Shown piece after piece: positions 46,909 to 59,910 of a stretch of 64,000 nucleotides of DNA; within the stretch, counting starts at the first letter, position 1, and each line of letters begins with the position of its first letter. A program made the position numbers and the translations under genes. Below the pieces are notes generated by a model. The model saw nothing but the letters and a program-made list of their open reading frames with translations. It ran no database searches and was not told the DNA's origin. This stretch comes from Poecilobothrus nobilitatus (lineage: Eukaryota; Arthropoda; Insecta; Diptera; Dolichopodidae). The DNA is taken from contig OX352774.1 of NCBI GenBank assembly GCA_947095535.1, positions 177,690,200-177,754,199 on the forward strand. Reading direction: 5' to 3'.

Positions 46909-49290
46909 GTATATCCATAAAGGGATTATATTTTAGAAATGAATTAATTTTAATGTATCCATTAAATATTTATCATTGTATAACATATATGAATAAAATA
47001 ATTTTTTTTTTAAATTTGATACATATCCCTAAGGACATCGTTAAATGTGTTTTATTATATTATTACGCACAAATTTTACATACCCCAAAATACAGTTATA
47101 ATATATACATATATACATTGTTTACCTCTAATATAATATATTTTCATGTCACTCTATCATAAAACGTAAAGATTTTTATTGTTTACTAAACTATTATCCA
47201 AATATTTGAATTTTACTCAGTTTTTTAGCTACAGAGTCCAGTAAATTAGGAAGTTGTCATTGTGTTGTGAATAACAATTTTTTTGGAGAATAAATTGCCC
47301 AATGCCTAATAATGCTCCAAGAATTTCAATACTTTCAAATTTCTTTTCATTACTTTAAAAAAACAACTCTAATTCTTTTCAGGTATAGATAGGTTTTTTA
47401 AGTAAGTTGCCCCTAATAAATTTTCAAACAGCTTTTTCCCATCGCTTAATCAAACCGATATAACGTTTCATCACTAACCCATGGTCTAACTAAGGTATTC
47501 CTCAGTAAAGTTTGAAAAGGATCCCACAATGTACCTAAAGTAAAGTATAATCTTCGTTTCTTCAAAATTTTAGATTCAATCAATTTAGGTACATTTTAGA
47601 ATACACTTTTATTTGAGAGAATGAATGTATGTACTTTAATACTTTAAATTATGCTCTACTGCATCATAATTCTTAAAAATACTTTATAAAATCTTGACTT
47701 CGATCTGTTTAAAATTTAGAATATTTTTAATTTATATCTTAATCACATAAAGAAGATTGATTTGTTCATTTTTTTTTTGTTGTCAATTTAAAAAAAAATC
47801 CTTGAAAAAATCTGCCAAATCAATGACATTGATAAGAATTCGATAACTGGAAAATAAATCGAAAAGCTATTAAGATTGTGTCAAAAATCAAAGAATGTAA
47901 TTCAAATCCTCTTGATAAATCTTGATAACAAAAACAAAGGACATAAATTTTACATTGATTTAGGATCTTTTAGATAAATATTATTGCATAAGAGGATATA
48001 GGGAATTTATAAGGACTTAAATGGAATTGTTTAAAGGATAGGTACTTAAATCATTTTTTTATATAAATTTTCCTCTCCAAATAATTGTAAAACAAAAATA
48101 AGATACTTATTGTAATTAATTATATATTGAACAAATTTAAAATTTAATATATAATATATTATATTTATAAGATACACATATAGTTATGACGTCATAACGT
48201 TCTTGATGTAGCAAAAAAAAAATTTAAAGAATTTTTGTACCAATAAGGAGTAAGCAAGTTTACTTTCTTACTTACAAATTATTACACGGCTTTATTACAG
48301 ATTGATTATTTTCGAAATTTAATAATATCGGAATATATCAAAATTATGGATACGAAAAAATGACATATAAATTTTTAAAACATAGATAACTAATAACTAC
48401 ACATTTAAAATTAAAATTGAAATTATGTATTCAAAACAAAATGCTTAAATACCTATTAAAAGTTGAAAATTTAAACGAATTATTTCATCTTTTATAAATT
48501 AACTAAAACCAATATCTATGAATTTAATAAATATCAAATTTATTTTTGAATAAAAAATCATTTTCTTTTTGTTTTTTTCAATGTTTGTTCAAAAATTGTC
48601 CTAAAAGTTATGAATTTTTTTTCTTAGAGAAAACATATTTCTTTTCTTTAAATGAAAATTTATATGAAATATTTTCTTTTTTTTATATGAAAATTTTTCA
48701 TAAGAAAAATAGAGGTCAAACGACTATATGTACTATCACTACCAATATTATAATTTTAAGAAAAACATTTTGAAAATAAAAAAAATTAGGATTTTCTATA
48801 AACACTTGTGTGGGTGAGTGGGTGGTTGTGTATGTATGTGTACAGTTTTCCTTTTTTTTTTTTCTTAATCGTTTTGGTAAACACGTGTGCAACTCTCTGA
48901 ATAGGAAAATTCTGTTCTTGTTATTGCAAAAAGCAAAAACAAAATAAATAAAATTTAAAATAAAATAGGATAACCCCTTACCAAAAAAAAAACAAAAAAA
49001 AATACATGTACAAATTTTAAAATATAATCCTTAATATAAATTTTGTTTTTAACAATTACAAGTATTTTTAGAATAAATTATTTGTAAAATTTATCCTTAT
49101 ATTATCATTGATATCATCTTAATATAATACATTTTTATAGGCTATGGATTTTGTCCTTCATTTTTGTTTTAAAAATCTATAGTTATGACTCATGATTCTA
49201 TTAGAGGTCAGAAAAAAAAAAATTCTAATCATTTTTTTTTTTTTTAATTCAATTTTCTTAGAAAATATTAACCATAACAGACTAATTATA
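46909..49290. other. AT-rich spacer; one weak transposase-like frame
   Basis: Open frames at 46953-47162 and 48546-48773 have no motif. The only item of note is the minus-strand frame at 47424-47489, listed separately. Confidence 0.5.
47424..47489 (-). pseudogene. Possible mariner-type transposase C-terminal scrap
   Basis: The minus strand reads GLVMKRYIGLIKRWEKAV then a stop. Many mariner transposases end with a L-x-x-R-W-x-K-x-V block followed by G-x-Y; a GATYLKN stretch follows in another frame. Twenty codons and one tryptophan motif are weak support. It could be chance. Confidence 0.2.
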
Positions 49291-49362
49291 ATCGAGTCGA
49301 ATGCTTAAGTCAACCGTCTTTCAATCGAAAGGTTTCAAGTCCGGTCAAGTCTATCCATCTAT
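49291..49362 (+). pseudogene. Degenerate tRNA-like sequence
   Basis: TCGAGTCGAATGCTTAAGTC resembles the D-arm/A-box region of a tRNA, AACCGTCTTTCAATCGAAAGGTT could form an anticodon-like stem, and GGTTTCAAGTCCGG is a B box with one extra T. The acceptor stem is not closed. Either a tRNA pseudogene or the head of a SINE whose body has decayed. Confidence 0.4.
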
Positions 49363-50427
49363 CAACTATATAAAAAATATCAAAATAAAAATAATCTTTT
49401 TAAAAATGTAATAATACGAAAACAAATTAGATCTCATTATTATTCAGAACATAGGATATTGTTAAATCTAAGACTTTTCTCAAACAAAAACAAAATACTT
49501 CTAAGGATCTAGATAAGTCGGCCTACGAAATTATATTAAAATTTTTCTTTAAAAAAAAAAGAGATTTCCAGATTTAAAAATTTAATAAAATTAATATTTA
49601 AAAATCCTTAAAAAAAATTAAATATTAAAATTCTTTTTACTCATTAATATGCTGCCATATATTTGTTATCCTTTTTTTTAATCATTTTTATCGTGCACAT
49701 CATGAGAACACAGTTAATTAATTTTTATTTTGAAATGTGAGCTTTTAATTTAGAAAAAAGCTTTTTTTTTAATTTTAAGATATATTTTATCTATACATAT
49801 TTATCTTATATATCATCATCATAAGATATATATTATATCTTATATTATACATATTTTCTTAACATTTGATATTTAAAATCTTAAAAAGACTCGTTCCTAT
49901 ACAATAAAATCGTTTTCAAGTTAAATTTTTATTTGTCAAAGTAGGAAAATATCTTTTTTTTTTGAATTATAATTTCTGATAAAAACAATAAGCAAATATT
50001 TTTTAAAATATTAAAAATCAGAATTATATTCAGATTATATTATTCTACAACAAAAAAAAAAATAGAATTACATATTTTCATGTCTTTTAAAACGCTATGT
50101 AGAAAAGAAACAAAATCTTAAATCTTAAACACTATGGAGAAAAGAAACAAAATTTTAAATAACCAATAAAAAAAAATCCTGCAGAAACTTCTAGACATCA
50201 AAAATAAAAAACAAAAAAAATCAATTCATTCAATCATCTGCCATAAATGTGAAATTATATATTTTTTTTTTTATTATTATAAAGTACCTATTCTTGAAAT
50301 GACATTTAGAACTTGTCATCATATCATTTTTATTTATAACTAAACTACTACTTATATTATAATTTATTTAACCCTTAATGAGGAAGAAAATTTTTATACA
50401 CATTTACTAATATTATATTTTTTTTTT
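49363..50427. other. AT-rich spacer, no gene seen
   Basis: Repeated ATAAGATATA/TATATCTTAT words at 49775-49852 give imperfect palindromes. GGAGAAAAGAAACAAAA-type phrase appears twice at 50098-50150. Otherwise featureless. Confidence 0.5.
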
Positions 50428-50474
50428 CCTAAGGGAGGTGGGAATCTTCCAAAGACACCAAGAATTTCCCCATT
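50428..50474 (+). repeat. 47-bp segment repeated at 63610-63656
   Basis: GGAGGTGGGAATCTTCCAAA through CACCAAGAATTTCCCCATT is nearly identical at the two sites (two mismatches seen). It contains an internal hairpin, GGGAATCTT against AAGAATTTCCC. The overlapping open frame 50438-50701 is fortuitous. Confidence 0.75.
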
Positions 50475-53118
50475 TACATACATATAAAATAATTGTATTC
50501 CTTTTAGCTATAGACAACAAACTTTTTTTTTTACCATTACAATTTATAAGTTTTATTTCCCCCCATTTTATTTATTTTTTTTTTTTATATGCATTTACAT
50601 ATTTGATATTTTATTTATTTTATTATTTACTTATCAATAATTTATATAAAAATAGAGTACATATTAATGACAAAATTCTTTCACACCATATACAGAGCTA
50701 AATGTCAAAAAATTCATTTAAAAAGAAAGAAATGAATTGTATAAAGTTTCAAATTAATCTGAATGAATCTATAGGTATACATAAAGTAATAATAGTTAAT
50801 ACATAGGTATTAGGTACCTAAATAGCGAAAAAAAATAAATAAAAAAACAAAACCCTCAAACAAAATAACAAAAACCTTGAAATAAAATTAAAACCTAATT
50901 CCAACCTTTGAACGTTTAAATATTTACAAAATATTTTTTAAATTTTCATCTTTTCCAGTTGTTAAAAAGTTAACATTATTATAATCTTGATATTTCATAT
51001 CGTAATATAAAAATAATTAATAAATAAATAATTCTTGTAACAGATAACAGATGGCGTACAAATATAATACTTGTGTCTCATAATCATGGGTATTTATAAT
51101 AATTATAATCATAATAAATGGATAATTTACCCATTTTAGTTTTTGTTTGTGAAACTGAGTTTATCCTGATTAATATAAAGAAAAATGAAAAAGTCTAAAT
51201 AACTAACACTTAGTTAAAGAAGATTAAGAATATAAAAACCAAATCAACATTGTTAAACCGCTAGTAGTATATCAATAGCAGCAACATTCAACAAAAAACC
51301 TTATGATAAATATCAAAAAATTTACGAAAACTGAGACCATTTGAGAAGGAAAGAAGATATGAATTTAATTTATGTATTTTCTAATAGAAATAAAAGCAGA
51401 AAATAATTATTAGTTACATAAAATAAATTCGGCCCGTATTATTACTATTATCATTAGTCATATTATAATATCATTATCACATAATATCATTAAAATTCAG
51501 ACTGCCAAAACACACTAAAAAGATAATTTTGTATATCTGCTTCTCCTTCCAATACTCTATTTGGGCCGTAATGACATTATCTCATAATATACTCCCTTGA
51601 AATTTAATCAGATAATTTTTCCCTACCTATATCTAGTACTATACTGTTGACCACATTTGTGTAGTTCATTCGCTTTTGGTGACGAGTTCTCACCCCTGGG
51701 TCAGTGTCCTGATCTTTACTACGGGAAAATATTAATTGGAATTTTCTTTTCTTTGAGTTTAGAATCTAATTGACATTTTCTAAACTTTCAAGAGCTTTCT
51801 TTACATTTGTTTTTATTAAATTTAATAAAATATCCATATTGACTGTCCACATGATACTAGCATCTCGTATATATTCTAAAAGAAACTAAACTGAACCAAT
51901 AAAATATATGTTGGCTTAACTTTCATTAAAACAGTTATAAGACGATTACAATTCTTCATATAAATATATAAAGTGTATAGTATTACAATACTTTACAGGT
52001 TCCGTAAAGTTAAATACAAAATTAAAAATGAATATAAATTAGAAAGGAAAAAAAAATTTCCATTTTAAAATATGCTAAATTTCTTCTATAGTGCATGCTA
52101 ATGGTAAACAGAAATATAAATTAAAATAAATAAAAATATTTTCTTAATGAAAACAATAGTAATTTTTTTAGTTTTTTAGAGGACACTCAAAACCTAAAAC
52201 GATATCCAAATAAACAACCCTCCAAATACAAAATTGAAAATTATTTATTACGTCCTGTGAGAAAAGTTGGAAAAACTTATATATTTATTTTATTTTTTTT
52301 TTATTTCTGTTTGCATTATCAGCGTTTATTTTTTATTTAGAAGAACATTTGAATTGAAAAGTAAATAAATAAATAATTTTAATTTTTTTTTTGTATGTCT
52401 TTATAAAATTTGCATTTCTGGAAAATTTTGTGTTTTTTTTAAGTTACTTTCCTAGATAAAATAATTAATCTTAAAATTATCCACAAGTGAAAATATAATA
52501 AAAACAAAACAATTCTAAAAAATAAATTGATAACATATTATTAGTTATAGTTGTTAGTTATAGTGTATTAGTTATTAGTTGAAATAAATTAGTATTATAC
52601 AACCGATTAAATATTTGACTATTAAATATTTATAATAGATAATTTATGAAAAACAAAATAAAAAAAATAGATACGAGTACATGCATTAGATTATTTTTAA
52701 AGTTACCAGTTACAAAATAATTAAAAAATATCATTGATATTTGACAATTTTTAAGATAGTTCAAATATCGTAATAAGAAAAACCTATTCCTTATAAAATT
52801 TTTAAAATATGTGCAACAGTTATAATTCTTCTTTTTTTAAGTCGTACAGAAATGCCTGGACTGGGACTCAATGTAATTTTTTTTTTTTTTTTTTATTGAT
52901 GAAGGCTAACCCGTCAGTAATCATTAAGACTCTAGAGATTCATAATCTCTATTAAAAACGTAGAAGAATCTATTCAATAAGAGTTAATATTTAAGTTTTC
53001 TTAGATTTATGTTATTATGTTACAACTCTGGTATATGAAGCTTTGAAATTTTTATAGATGCATGTCAGAAAGTTTATTACCTAAATTTCGAAAACGAAAC
53101 TACCAATATTTTATTTAC
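50475..53118. other. AT-rich spacer, no gene seen
   Basis: At 51645-51715 a mixed-composition patch (GGTGACGAGTTCTCACCCCTG) stands out but could not be assigned. The rest is simple sequence. Confidence 0.5.
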
Positions 53119-53204
53119 AGAATTAGTACAGATGCAGAGAAAATGCTTCACGGATTCTATAGCGTCAATTCTTCTACAAAATCTAATGTTAAAATCCAAT
53201 TACA
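53119..53204 (-). pseudogene. LINE zinc-knuckle fossil (RNase H-bearing clade)
   Basis: The minus strand reads LDFNIRFCRR, then ESVKHFLCICTNS in one frame, with a stop just upstream. This fits the C-x-x-C-x(n)-E-x-x-E-H-x-L-C-x-C element found at the end of I-, LOA- and R1-type LINE ORF2 proteins (CRFC..EEET.EHLLC.CPAL). The first cysteine is replaced by isoleucine. Only 24-28 codons remain. Moderately secure because four knuckle positions fall in register. Confidence 0.45.
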
Positions 53205-55214
53205 TACCTAATCCTTTAGCATTTCTATTGATAAAACAAATGGCTAGTAATAACACCAAACACTTAATCTTATTTCAAGTCTAAGAAGAGATAGTATACA
53301 TTTAAACTTTTTTTAATTGGAATCCTATCACATAATTGTGATTGTACTGCAAGTTGCATCTGCAAGCCAACTCAAAAAGTTCCTAATGAAAGGCCAAATA
53401 TATAAATTATAATATAGATTTACCTTAGTAGAGTCTTAAAATATAGAATACCTTAGAATAGCTTAAATAATGGTATTCTATTGACATTGTTGAAAATGAA
53501 ACCAAATGAAAATTCATTGAGCCAAATGAAAATTCAATGTTTGGTTAATTTTTAATTAAACTGATTAGTTGGAAAAACTTATGTTATTCAAGGAAGTATT
53601 GTCCTTCCTAGAGTTTCGAAAATGTGTTTGTGAAAATCTTAAAAGAAAGAATAACATAGTCTATAGATACGTAAATAACTATAATAAGTGAAGAAAGTGT
53701 CAACTTTATAGATTTTATGTTATTGAACTTAATGTGATGTCCTTATAAAAATTTGTTATTTAACAGGAATAAGTAGAAACCTAGAGGTAGAAGTTTAAAA
53801 AAAATTTAATTTTAAAATGAATAATTTGAAATGCCATAAAAAATTCAATTGTTATGGTACATAACATAGGAAAAAAATAGGAACAATTTAATGCGTATAG
53901 AAAATTTTTTTAAAACTAAGAAATCAACTTAACTTAAAGTCCCCTATTATTTTATTTAAATGAAACTAATAAAAAAAAAATCTATTTTAAATATAAAAAA
54001 TTATTCTAGGAAATCTCTAGATCCTTTTGTTTCATTCAAAAATAAAACCATATATAACGTAATAGCTTTTAAGAAATTTCCCACCATATATGTAGCTAAA
54101 GGAATAAGTTTTGATCTGTTATTTGATCTTATAAACTAAAAAAGATAATTTTATTATTAATTCTAACATAAATATTTCCTTCTAATTCTAATGCCTATTA
54201 TACAAATACATATACAAAAATCATTCTATTATTTTTCCGGAAAAAAAAAACGTATAAAACTGTTTATTTTTTTTTTAAAGAAATTTCTCCGAAGTAATTT
54301 TTTTTTTTTTGCAAACTGACTACTCTAATATTACTAAAAGAAAATATATTATATAAACAAAATATACATTATATATTATAAAATATGGGTTTAACGGAAA
54401 TATGATTATATGATAAAACTAAAGCTTTACACTTTTATAGGTGCATATACTTTTAAAAAAATTTTATTTAACACTTAGATAATTTTTTTGATATGAATAA
54501 CTCTATTATAATATATTATATGTACATAATATATATTTAAATAAAATAAAGATATATATCTATAATAAATTATATTTAAAAAATCATTAAACTGTTTAAA
54601 AAATCTGTTAATATTCACTTTATAATTAATATTTTACAAATATCCAGGTATTTTAATACAATTAAATTTTTAATTTGAAATGAACTTTTATTGAACTTTA
54701 ATCATAAATCATTTTAAACAAAAAAATAATCGATTTGTGTGAATTTAATAATTATATCATAAATCTACTAATCGATTTAATTATTACATTAATTTCAATT
54801 ACTTTTGTTTTCTTTGATATTTAATACGGAGTCTTATATTTTCTATTTGCTCATTTAATCTATTCAGAAGGATTTGTATTTGAACTAAGTGCGTTGACTG
54901 GGCCCATATCTTCTATAAATTTTAAGCTCTGTAATATTACATAATAATTTAAGGGTGAAATTTTTAAAAATAAAGTTTCTACTGTTCTAAAAAAGTGCGT
55001 GAATTTTATAAAAATATATTTAAATGGAAACTTTTATAAAGGTAAATGAACTTTTTAATTTAATTTATAAATAAAATGTATTTAAAAGAATAATGAAAGA
55101 ACTTTTTAAACTAAAATTGACTATTAATCAAAATAAATATACAATTACAGGTTACGACATCCTATAGTACTTAAGTGGAAAAGTAATTTTACATAATTCT
55201 TTCCATTTTATTTA
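53205..55214. other. AT-rich spacer, no gene seen
   Basis: Very AT-rich, especially 53930-54800. Nothing recognised. Confidence 0.6.
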
Positions 55215-55222
55215 ATTATTTA

Positions 55223-55862
55223 GCCACCATGAAATAAAACTCTGCGAAATAGAACCCGGGGTGTTATTTCTTATATAGTTAGTAATTGAGAAATAAAGCC
55301 CCCAGGGTCAAAGTAATTGAGAAATAAAGCATCCAGGTTGTTATTTCTCTTTAAATTTATCAATCTTCGACTTCTTGAACAATAACACCCCGGGGCTTTA
55401 TTTCTAAATTACTTTAAAAAATAACACCCCGTGGTCTTATTTCTCATAGTAATTGGAATTGGATTGGCAGTATTGGCACTATGAAGTTTTATTTTTTGAT
55501 TTTTTTTTAGGTAGATAGAATAACCAAACTGACTTAAAAAAAAAGAAGTATATATTGCCCTTTCCCAGAATATTATTTGATAGAATACCATATGTACCTA
55601 TATTCTGGAAAACGGCAATATACTTTTTTTAATTCTTTCTGAATGTTGTTTATTACTTTACTATAAAGTTATTATTTTTGAATTTTTTCAAGTTTTAGTA
55701 TTACAAAAGTGGATTTTATTACACATTCTATGAGAAATAACACCCCGGGTTCAAATTTTGCGGTGTTATTAAATATGAGAAATAAGACCCTGGAGTGTTG
55801 AAATTGAATGAGAAATAACACCCTGAGAACTTTATTTCGCACGGCCTTATTTCATGCCTCCA
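55223..55862. mobile_element. 640-bp MITE made of CCCGGG-centred palindromic modules, perfect 8-bp duplication
   Basis: ATTATTTA occurs immediately before (55215-55222) and after (55863-55870). The ends are inverted, GCCACCATGAAATAA against GGAGGCATGAAATAA, and stay alignable for about 48 bp (TGCGAAATA, GGTGTTATTTCT). Both arms consist of about eight modules related to GAAATAACACCCCGGGG and GGCTTTATTTC, at about 55243, 55289, 55316, 55379, 55417, 55731, 55778 and 55810. The middle (55450-55730) is unrelated. An 8-bp duplication points to hAT or P-type mobilisation. No transposase. The open frame 55409-55591 is rejected. Confidence 0.85.
55536..55630. repeat. Inner inverted repeat within the 55.2-kb MITE
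   Basis: GTATATATTGCCCTTTCCCAG faces the complement of CTGGAAAACGGCAATATAC around a short loop. It includes CCCAGAATAT, similar to family R's CCAGAATAT. It may be a small nested fold-back. Confidence 0.6.
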
Positions 55863-55870
55863 TTATTTAT

Positions 55871-57269
55871 CCATAATAAGAATAAAAATTTATTAATAAT
55901 ACAAACACATAATGAAATTTTCATAAAACTTCATTTCTTTTCAATTTAGCACATCCTACACGTACAGTGCGCTGTGCAGAGTTTATATTAATATATAAAT
56001 GCATATGCATAATGCATATTATACATATACATATTTTTTATACCTTTTTATAAAAATAAATACATATGTATTTACAATTTACACTATTTACGCGCGTAAG
56101 TATTTAATATTAATGTCTTCCTTCTAATAATAGAATAAATTATATTTTAAACCTAGAAAAAACTGACCTTACCATTTCATTATAAACTTGAAGAATAATT
56201 AAATGTTGGGTACTTATGTACTTTTAAAAGCAAAAAAAGAAAAAAACAAACGATATAAAAAATTATTAGAAATCATACAAATTGAATTCGTGTTACTTGC
56301 ATATAATATACACATATGTACATATTATGAAAATACACTATACGATTTTTATATACATATTCCACTTATAAACCGTGAATTCATTAAAAATTATTAAAAA
56401 AATAAAATAAAAACATGGCAGACATGCTATAAATTCTTACATATTGTGATTAAAAAAATATGAAAGAATACATATTAGTTCTTCACAAAAAATTGACATA
56501 TGCCTGTGCGTTGTACGAAAATTAGTAATTTATTACCGTTTAGTTGAGAATTGAAGATTTATTTCTTAAGATTTTCTAAACTGAGAAACTACATACACAT
56601 AGTACATCTACATAATTAATAGTGTGAATTTGATTTGATTACAGTGTGAAGTGAGTGACCAGTATTACATTTTGTGACATTATAGTGCCATTTTTGACAC
56701 TTTTCTTTCTTTGTGGCACTCTTGTAAAATATTTGACATTTTCTTTCAAAATATAATTTTTATAAACATGTTTCAAATTTTTATTAATAAACAAATATAT
56801 CAATACAGAATGGAGACTTTTATATCAGACAGAATATTTACAGGAACATCTAAATACATATTCCTATCTGGGGAAGAATTTTGGAATAAAGTTGATTTAC
56901 ATTTACGTTAAAATGCTCCTCATTTTGAAAAATTCTTCCAATTAAATTGATAGATTATTAATACTGTTTCATTCTATAGTTGAGGTTGAAAGAGTTTGGC
57001 ATTTAAAAGAAACTAATGAAAACTTTTCAAAAGAATAGTTTTCATGTCTCATAGTACTTGGTCTGGTCTATTAAATACAAAATATCTTTTTGGAAAAGAT
57101 AGTAATGACACTTTTTGTACCTGCAAACCAGAGAAAATAGAGAAAATTTAACGAATCATATACATATGTAAGTTTAATAATATAAGTAAGTAGGTATTAA
57201 TAAGTTTATACTATTTAAAATGTTTTTGTTTGTACATACATATATATAAATAAATAAACAATAGTAAAT
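55871..57269. other. AT-rich spacer, no gene seen
   Basis: GTGACATTATAGTGCC, TTTTTGACACTTTTC and GTGGCACTC at 56677-56725 are short inverted words. Open frames 56203-56397 and 56711-56911 have no motif. The second has somewhat more balanced composition at its end but is too short to support. Confidence 0.5.
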
Positions 57270-57646
57270 TGTTGGGAGCCTTTATTTGCCTGTAGTGTCA
57301 TTTGACTGAATTTTATGCAAGTTGACTATATTATCATTTCAATTGCCACTTTTTAATAATTTTGTTTAGCAAGAATTTCAATAAGAAGAATAAGAGCTCC
57401 ATTAATTTGTTTAGCGAGTATTTAGGGCGGCAGCGCCCTTTATTTTAAATATTTTGTTGTTGAAATATGTATGTAAAACATATAATTAGGGGGGATCTTA
57501 GAATTGATTATAAATAAAATACAGTCAAGTGAAATCCAGTCAAATCAAATACAGTCAGATGATGATTCAGGCAAATGAAAACACATTCAAGTGACATACA
57601 GTTTGAGTCAAATGAAATACACTCTTCTGTTGGCAACCCTAAATTG
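57270..57646 (+). repeat. Family R copy with tandem AAATACAGTC tail
   Basis: GGGGGGATCTTAGAATTGAT corresponds to family R's GGGAGGGATTTTAGAGTTGG. TTTGTTTAGCGAGTATTTAG (57404) resembles 1352-1371. GTCATTTGACTGAATTTTAT at 57298 is an inverted version of the tail units. Confidence 0.45.
57517..57632 (+). repeat. Tandem array of about seven 15-17-bp AAATACAGTCAAGTG units
   Basis: Successive units read AAATACAGTCAAGTG, AAATCCAGTCAAATC, AAATACAGTCAGATG, ATGATTCAGGCAAATG, AAAACACATTCAAGTG, a longer ACATACAGTTTGAGTC variant, and AAATACACTC. Single or double units occur at about 1707-1745 and 46712-46738, both in family R context. Confidence 0.7.
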
Positions 57647-57901
57647 TTTTATTTTAAAGTTATAATTTGAAGCTGGTATATTTAAAAATACTTTATTAAA
57701 GTATATTTAAAATTTACTTTTTTCAGTTTATTTTTGGCCTTTTCAGGTTATCATTTGGCACTTTATAAAAAAGCTAAAATGTATCACTGGTGCGAAATTG
57801 GTGTGACACTATGTACAAAGTATAATATGAAAAATAATAAAAATACGCATACTAATAAAAATTTCTTAGAGAAGAATTTTGCATTTCCGATTATAATAAC
57901 T

Positions 57902-58019
57902 AAAGGTGATGACCCAATACTCGCGTCGCTTTGACATTTAAGGGGAATACATTGATTTAAATGGACCTTGACCAAATAGAAAAGCTACGCTAGCGACGCG
58001 AGCATTGGGTGTTCACCTT
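57902..58019. mobile_element. 118-bp MITE with about 28-bp terminal inverted repeats
   Basis: AAAGGTGATGACCCAATACT plus CGCGTCGCT on the left pairs with AGCGACGCGAGC plus ATTGGGTGTTCACCTT on the right, with about four mismatches. The GC-rich inner stem is striking here. No clear target duplication. Overlapping open frames on both strands (57734-57934, 57784-57975) are rejected. Confidence 0.65.
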
Positions 58020-59910
58020 ATAAGTTGCTAAAATAGTTTCCAAATTCTATTGTTATTTTCAATATGCATAGATTGGATATTTTTAAAATGTTTACAATTA
58101 ATCACATTTACCGTTAATGTAATTTAAAAATTTTAATTAGAAAATTAACTTTAACTATAAAAATTGAAAAATACAAACAAAATATCATTACAAATCGTTT
58201 ACAATATTTTTAATTATATGAAGTTGAAAATATGTAATATATAATATGTTTATAGTTATTTTAAATATGTTTTAAAATCTGTTTTCTATTTTGTGTTTAA
58301 GTGAGCAATAAAGCCAAATTTAATTTATTTAACCACCGTTTATTTTTCTTTTTTTTTTTCTTTTTATTTTATAACCATTTTACTGACAGACAATTTGAGA
58401 TTTACGACTATTTTAGACCGAACATATAAAATTAAATTAAAAAAAAAATTTCAAAGATTTTATATTTAAAAAAAAAAAGTAGTCAAGTATTTTATAAAGT
58501 TTATGAAGTCTTTCAATTTTAAAAATGTCTTACGATTAATAACTAGATCATAATTAGTTTAAAAGAATTAATTTTAAAAAGAAGATCTTCTAGTGAATAT
58601 CTGCATTAGAAGAGAATTTGTTAATTGATTTCTTGTAGGTAATGAAATTTGTTCTATTGAATTAAAATCAATAATACCTCCCCTTAAACAATTCCAACCC
58701 AAAACTCGGGAGGCCTCAAGTGCTCATTTCTATACGTTGGAAATGCCTATATATGATTTAAAACTGGATATGTAAATTCATTTATTGTGAGAACTGGTAA
58801 AATGTGAAATATGCTTCCATCCAACGTTTTGCTCTACGATAAAAATAGTTCACTATAACATTTCAAAAAATTTATCTCCAATTTACCTACCAATACTTTC
58901 TTAGAGTTTGGTTAGCATATAAAGAAAAATAAAAATTAGGTATATGTACATTTTTTTATCATGTAAAAGTCCAAATCTATAATAACTCTATTCCAACCCG
59001 ATTTTAAGTCACAAACGTAATATTCTCTATTTAAAAAACTATGAGTATAATAAAAAGAAATTACAGAAAATTAAAAATTTTCAAAACTTAAATAATTATA
59101 ATAAAGTTCGAATATGACAGTGACAATATTAAAGTTCGTATATTAAAGTGACAAACTTATCTCCAACCCAAACTAGAAACAGGTCTATAAAAAAAGACCA
59201 AAATTATAATTTTATCTTTATTATAGTGGACTAAGATTTTAATTTTATCTTATTCTTAGTTTTTATTTAGAATATGAAGATATGAAGATACAAAATAACA
59301 CTCTAACACCTATTTTTTACGATAAGTCCCTGAAATAATAAAAAAGATCAAAACAAAACAAAAGATCTAAATTAAATTAATAAAATTAGATTTATAAAAA
59401 GATATTTTTAAACGATACCTTATCTTATTAAAAATCTTATGTAAAATTAAGTATATATATGTATATAAAAATGACAAACATTACATCATATAATAATATT
59501 TTGCATGACATCAAAGTAATCCAAATATTACTCATTTTTTTATACTTATTTATACTTAGTTTTTACTTTGAAATATTATATTTTAAGTAAGGAAATTTGT
59601 ACATCATTTTTGTCATAAGATATAGTTACATATACCCATTAAACATATAATCAATTTTCTGATATAGAAAAAAAAATATTAAAAAATTTTTAATTAAGTC
59701 AAGCGTTCAAATAAGAATTCAAGTGGTCTTCAAATTTTCTTAAATTATGCTACTTACTTACTTATACCCACTGAATAAAAATATTCTGGATAAAAATACT
59801 TTAAAACTATACATATAACACATATAAAATACTATACATTTAAAACTATATATAAGTACATAATATAATATTAATAATATATATATATAATACAAGGAAA
59901 TTTCCTAAGG
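58020..59910. other. AT-rich spacer, no gene seen
   Basis: A mixed-composition patch at 58676-58745 (CCAACCCAAAACTCGGGAGG) is unassigned. TTAAAGT(G/T)C-type words recur near 59104-59150. Confidence 0.5.

Noticed and set aside
48788..48845. Promoter-like GT-rich stretch
   Set aside because: GTGGGTGAGTGGGTGG/TATGTATG is a local simple-sequence patch with no adjoining transcript evidence.
49291..49362. Functional tRNA gene
   Set aside because: A- and B-box-like sites exist but the acceptor stem does not close and the B box has an extra base.
51645..51715. Possible tRNA-like or SINE head
   Set aside because: No acceptable B box on either strand; GGTGACGAGTTC alone is insufficient.
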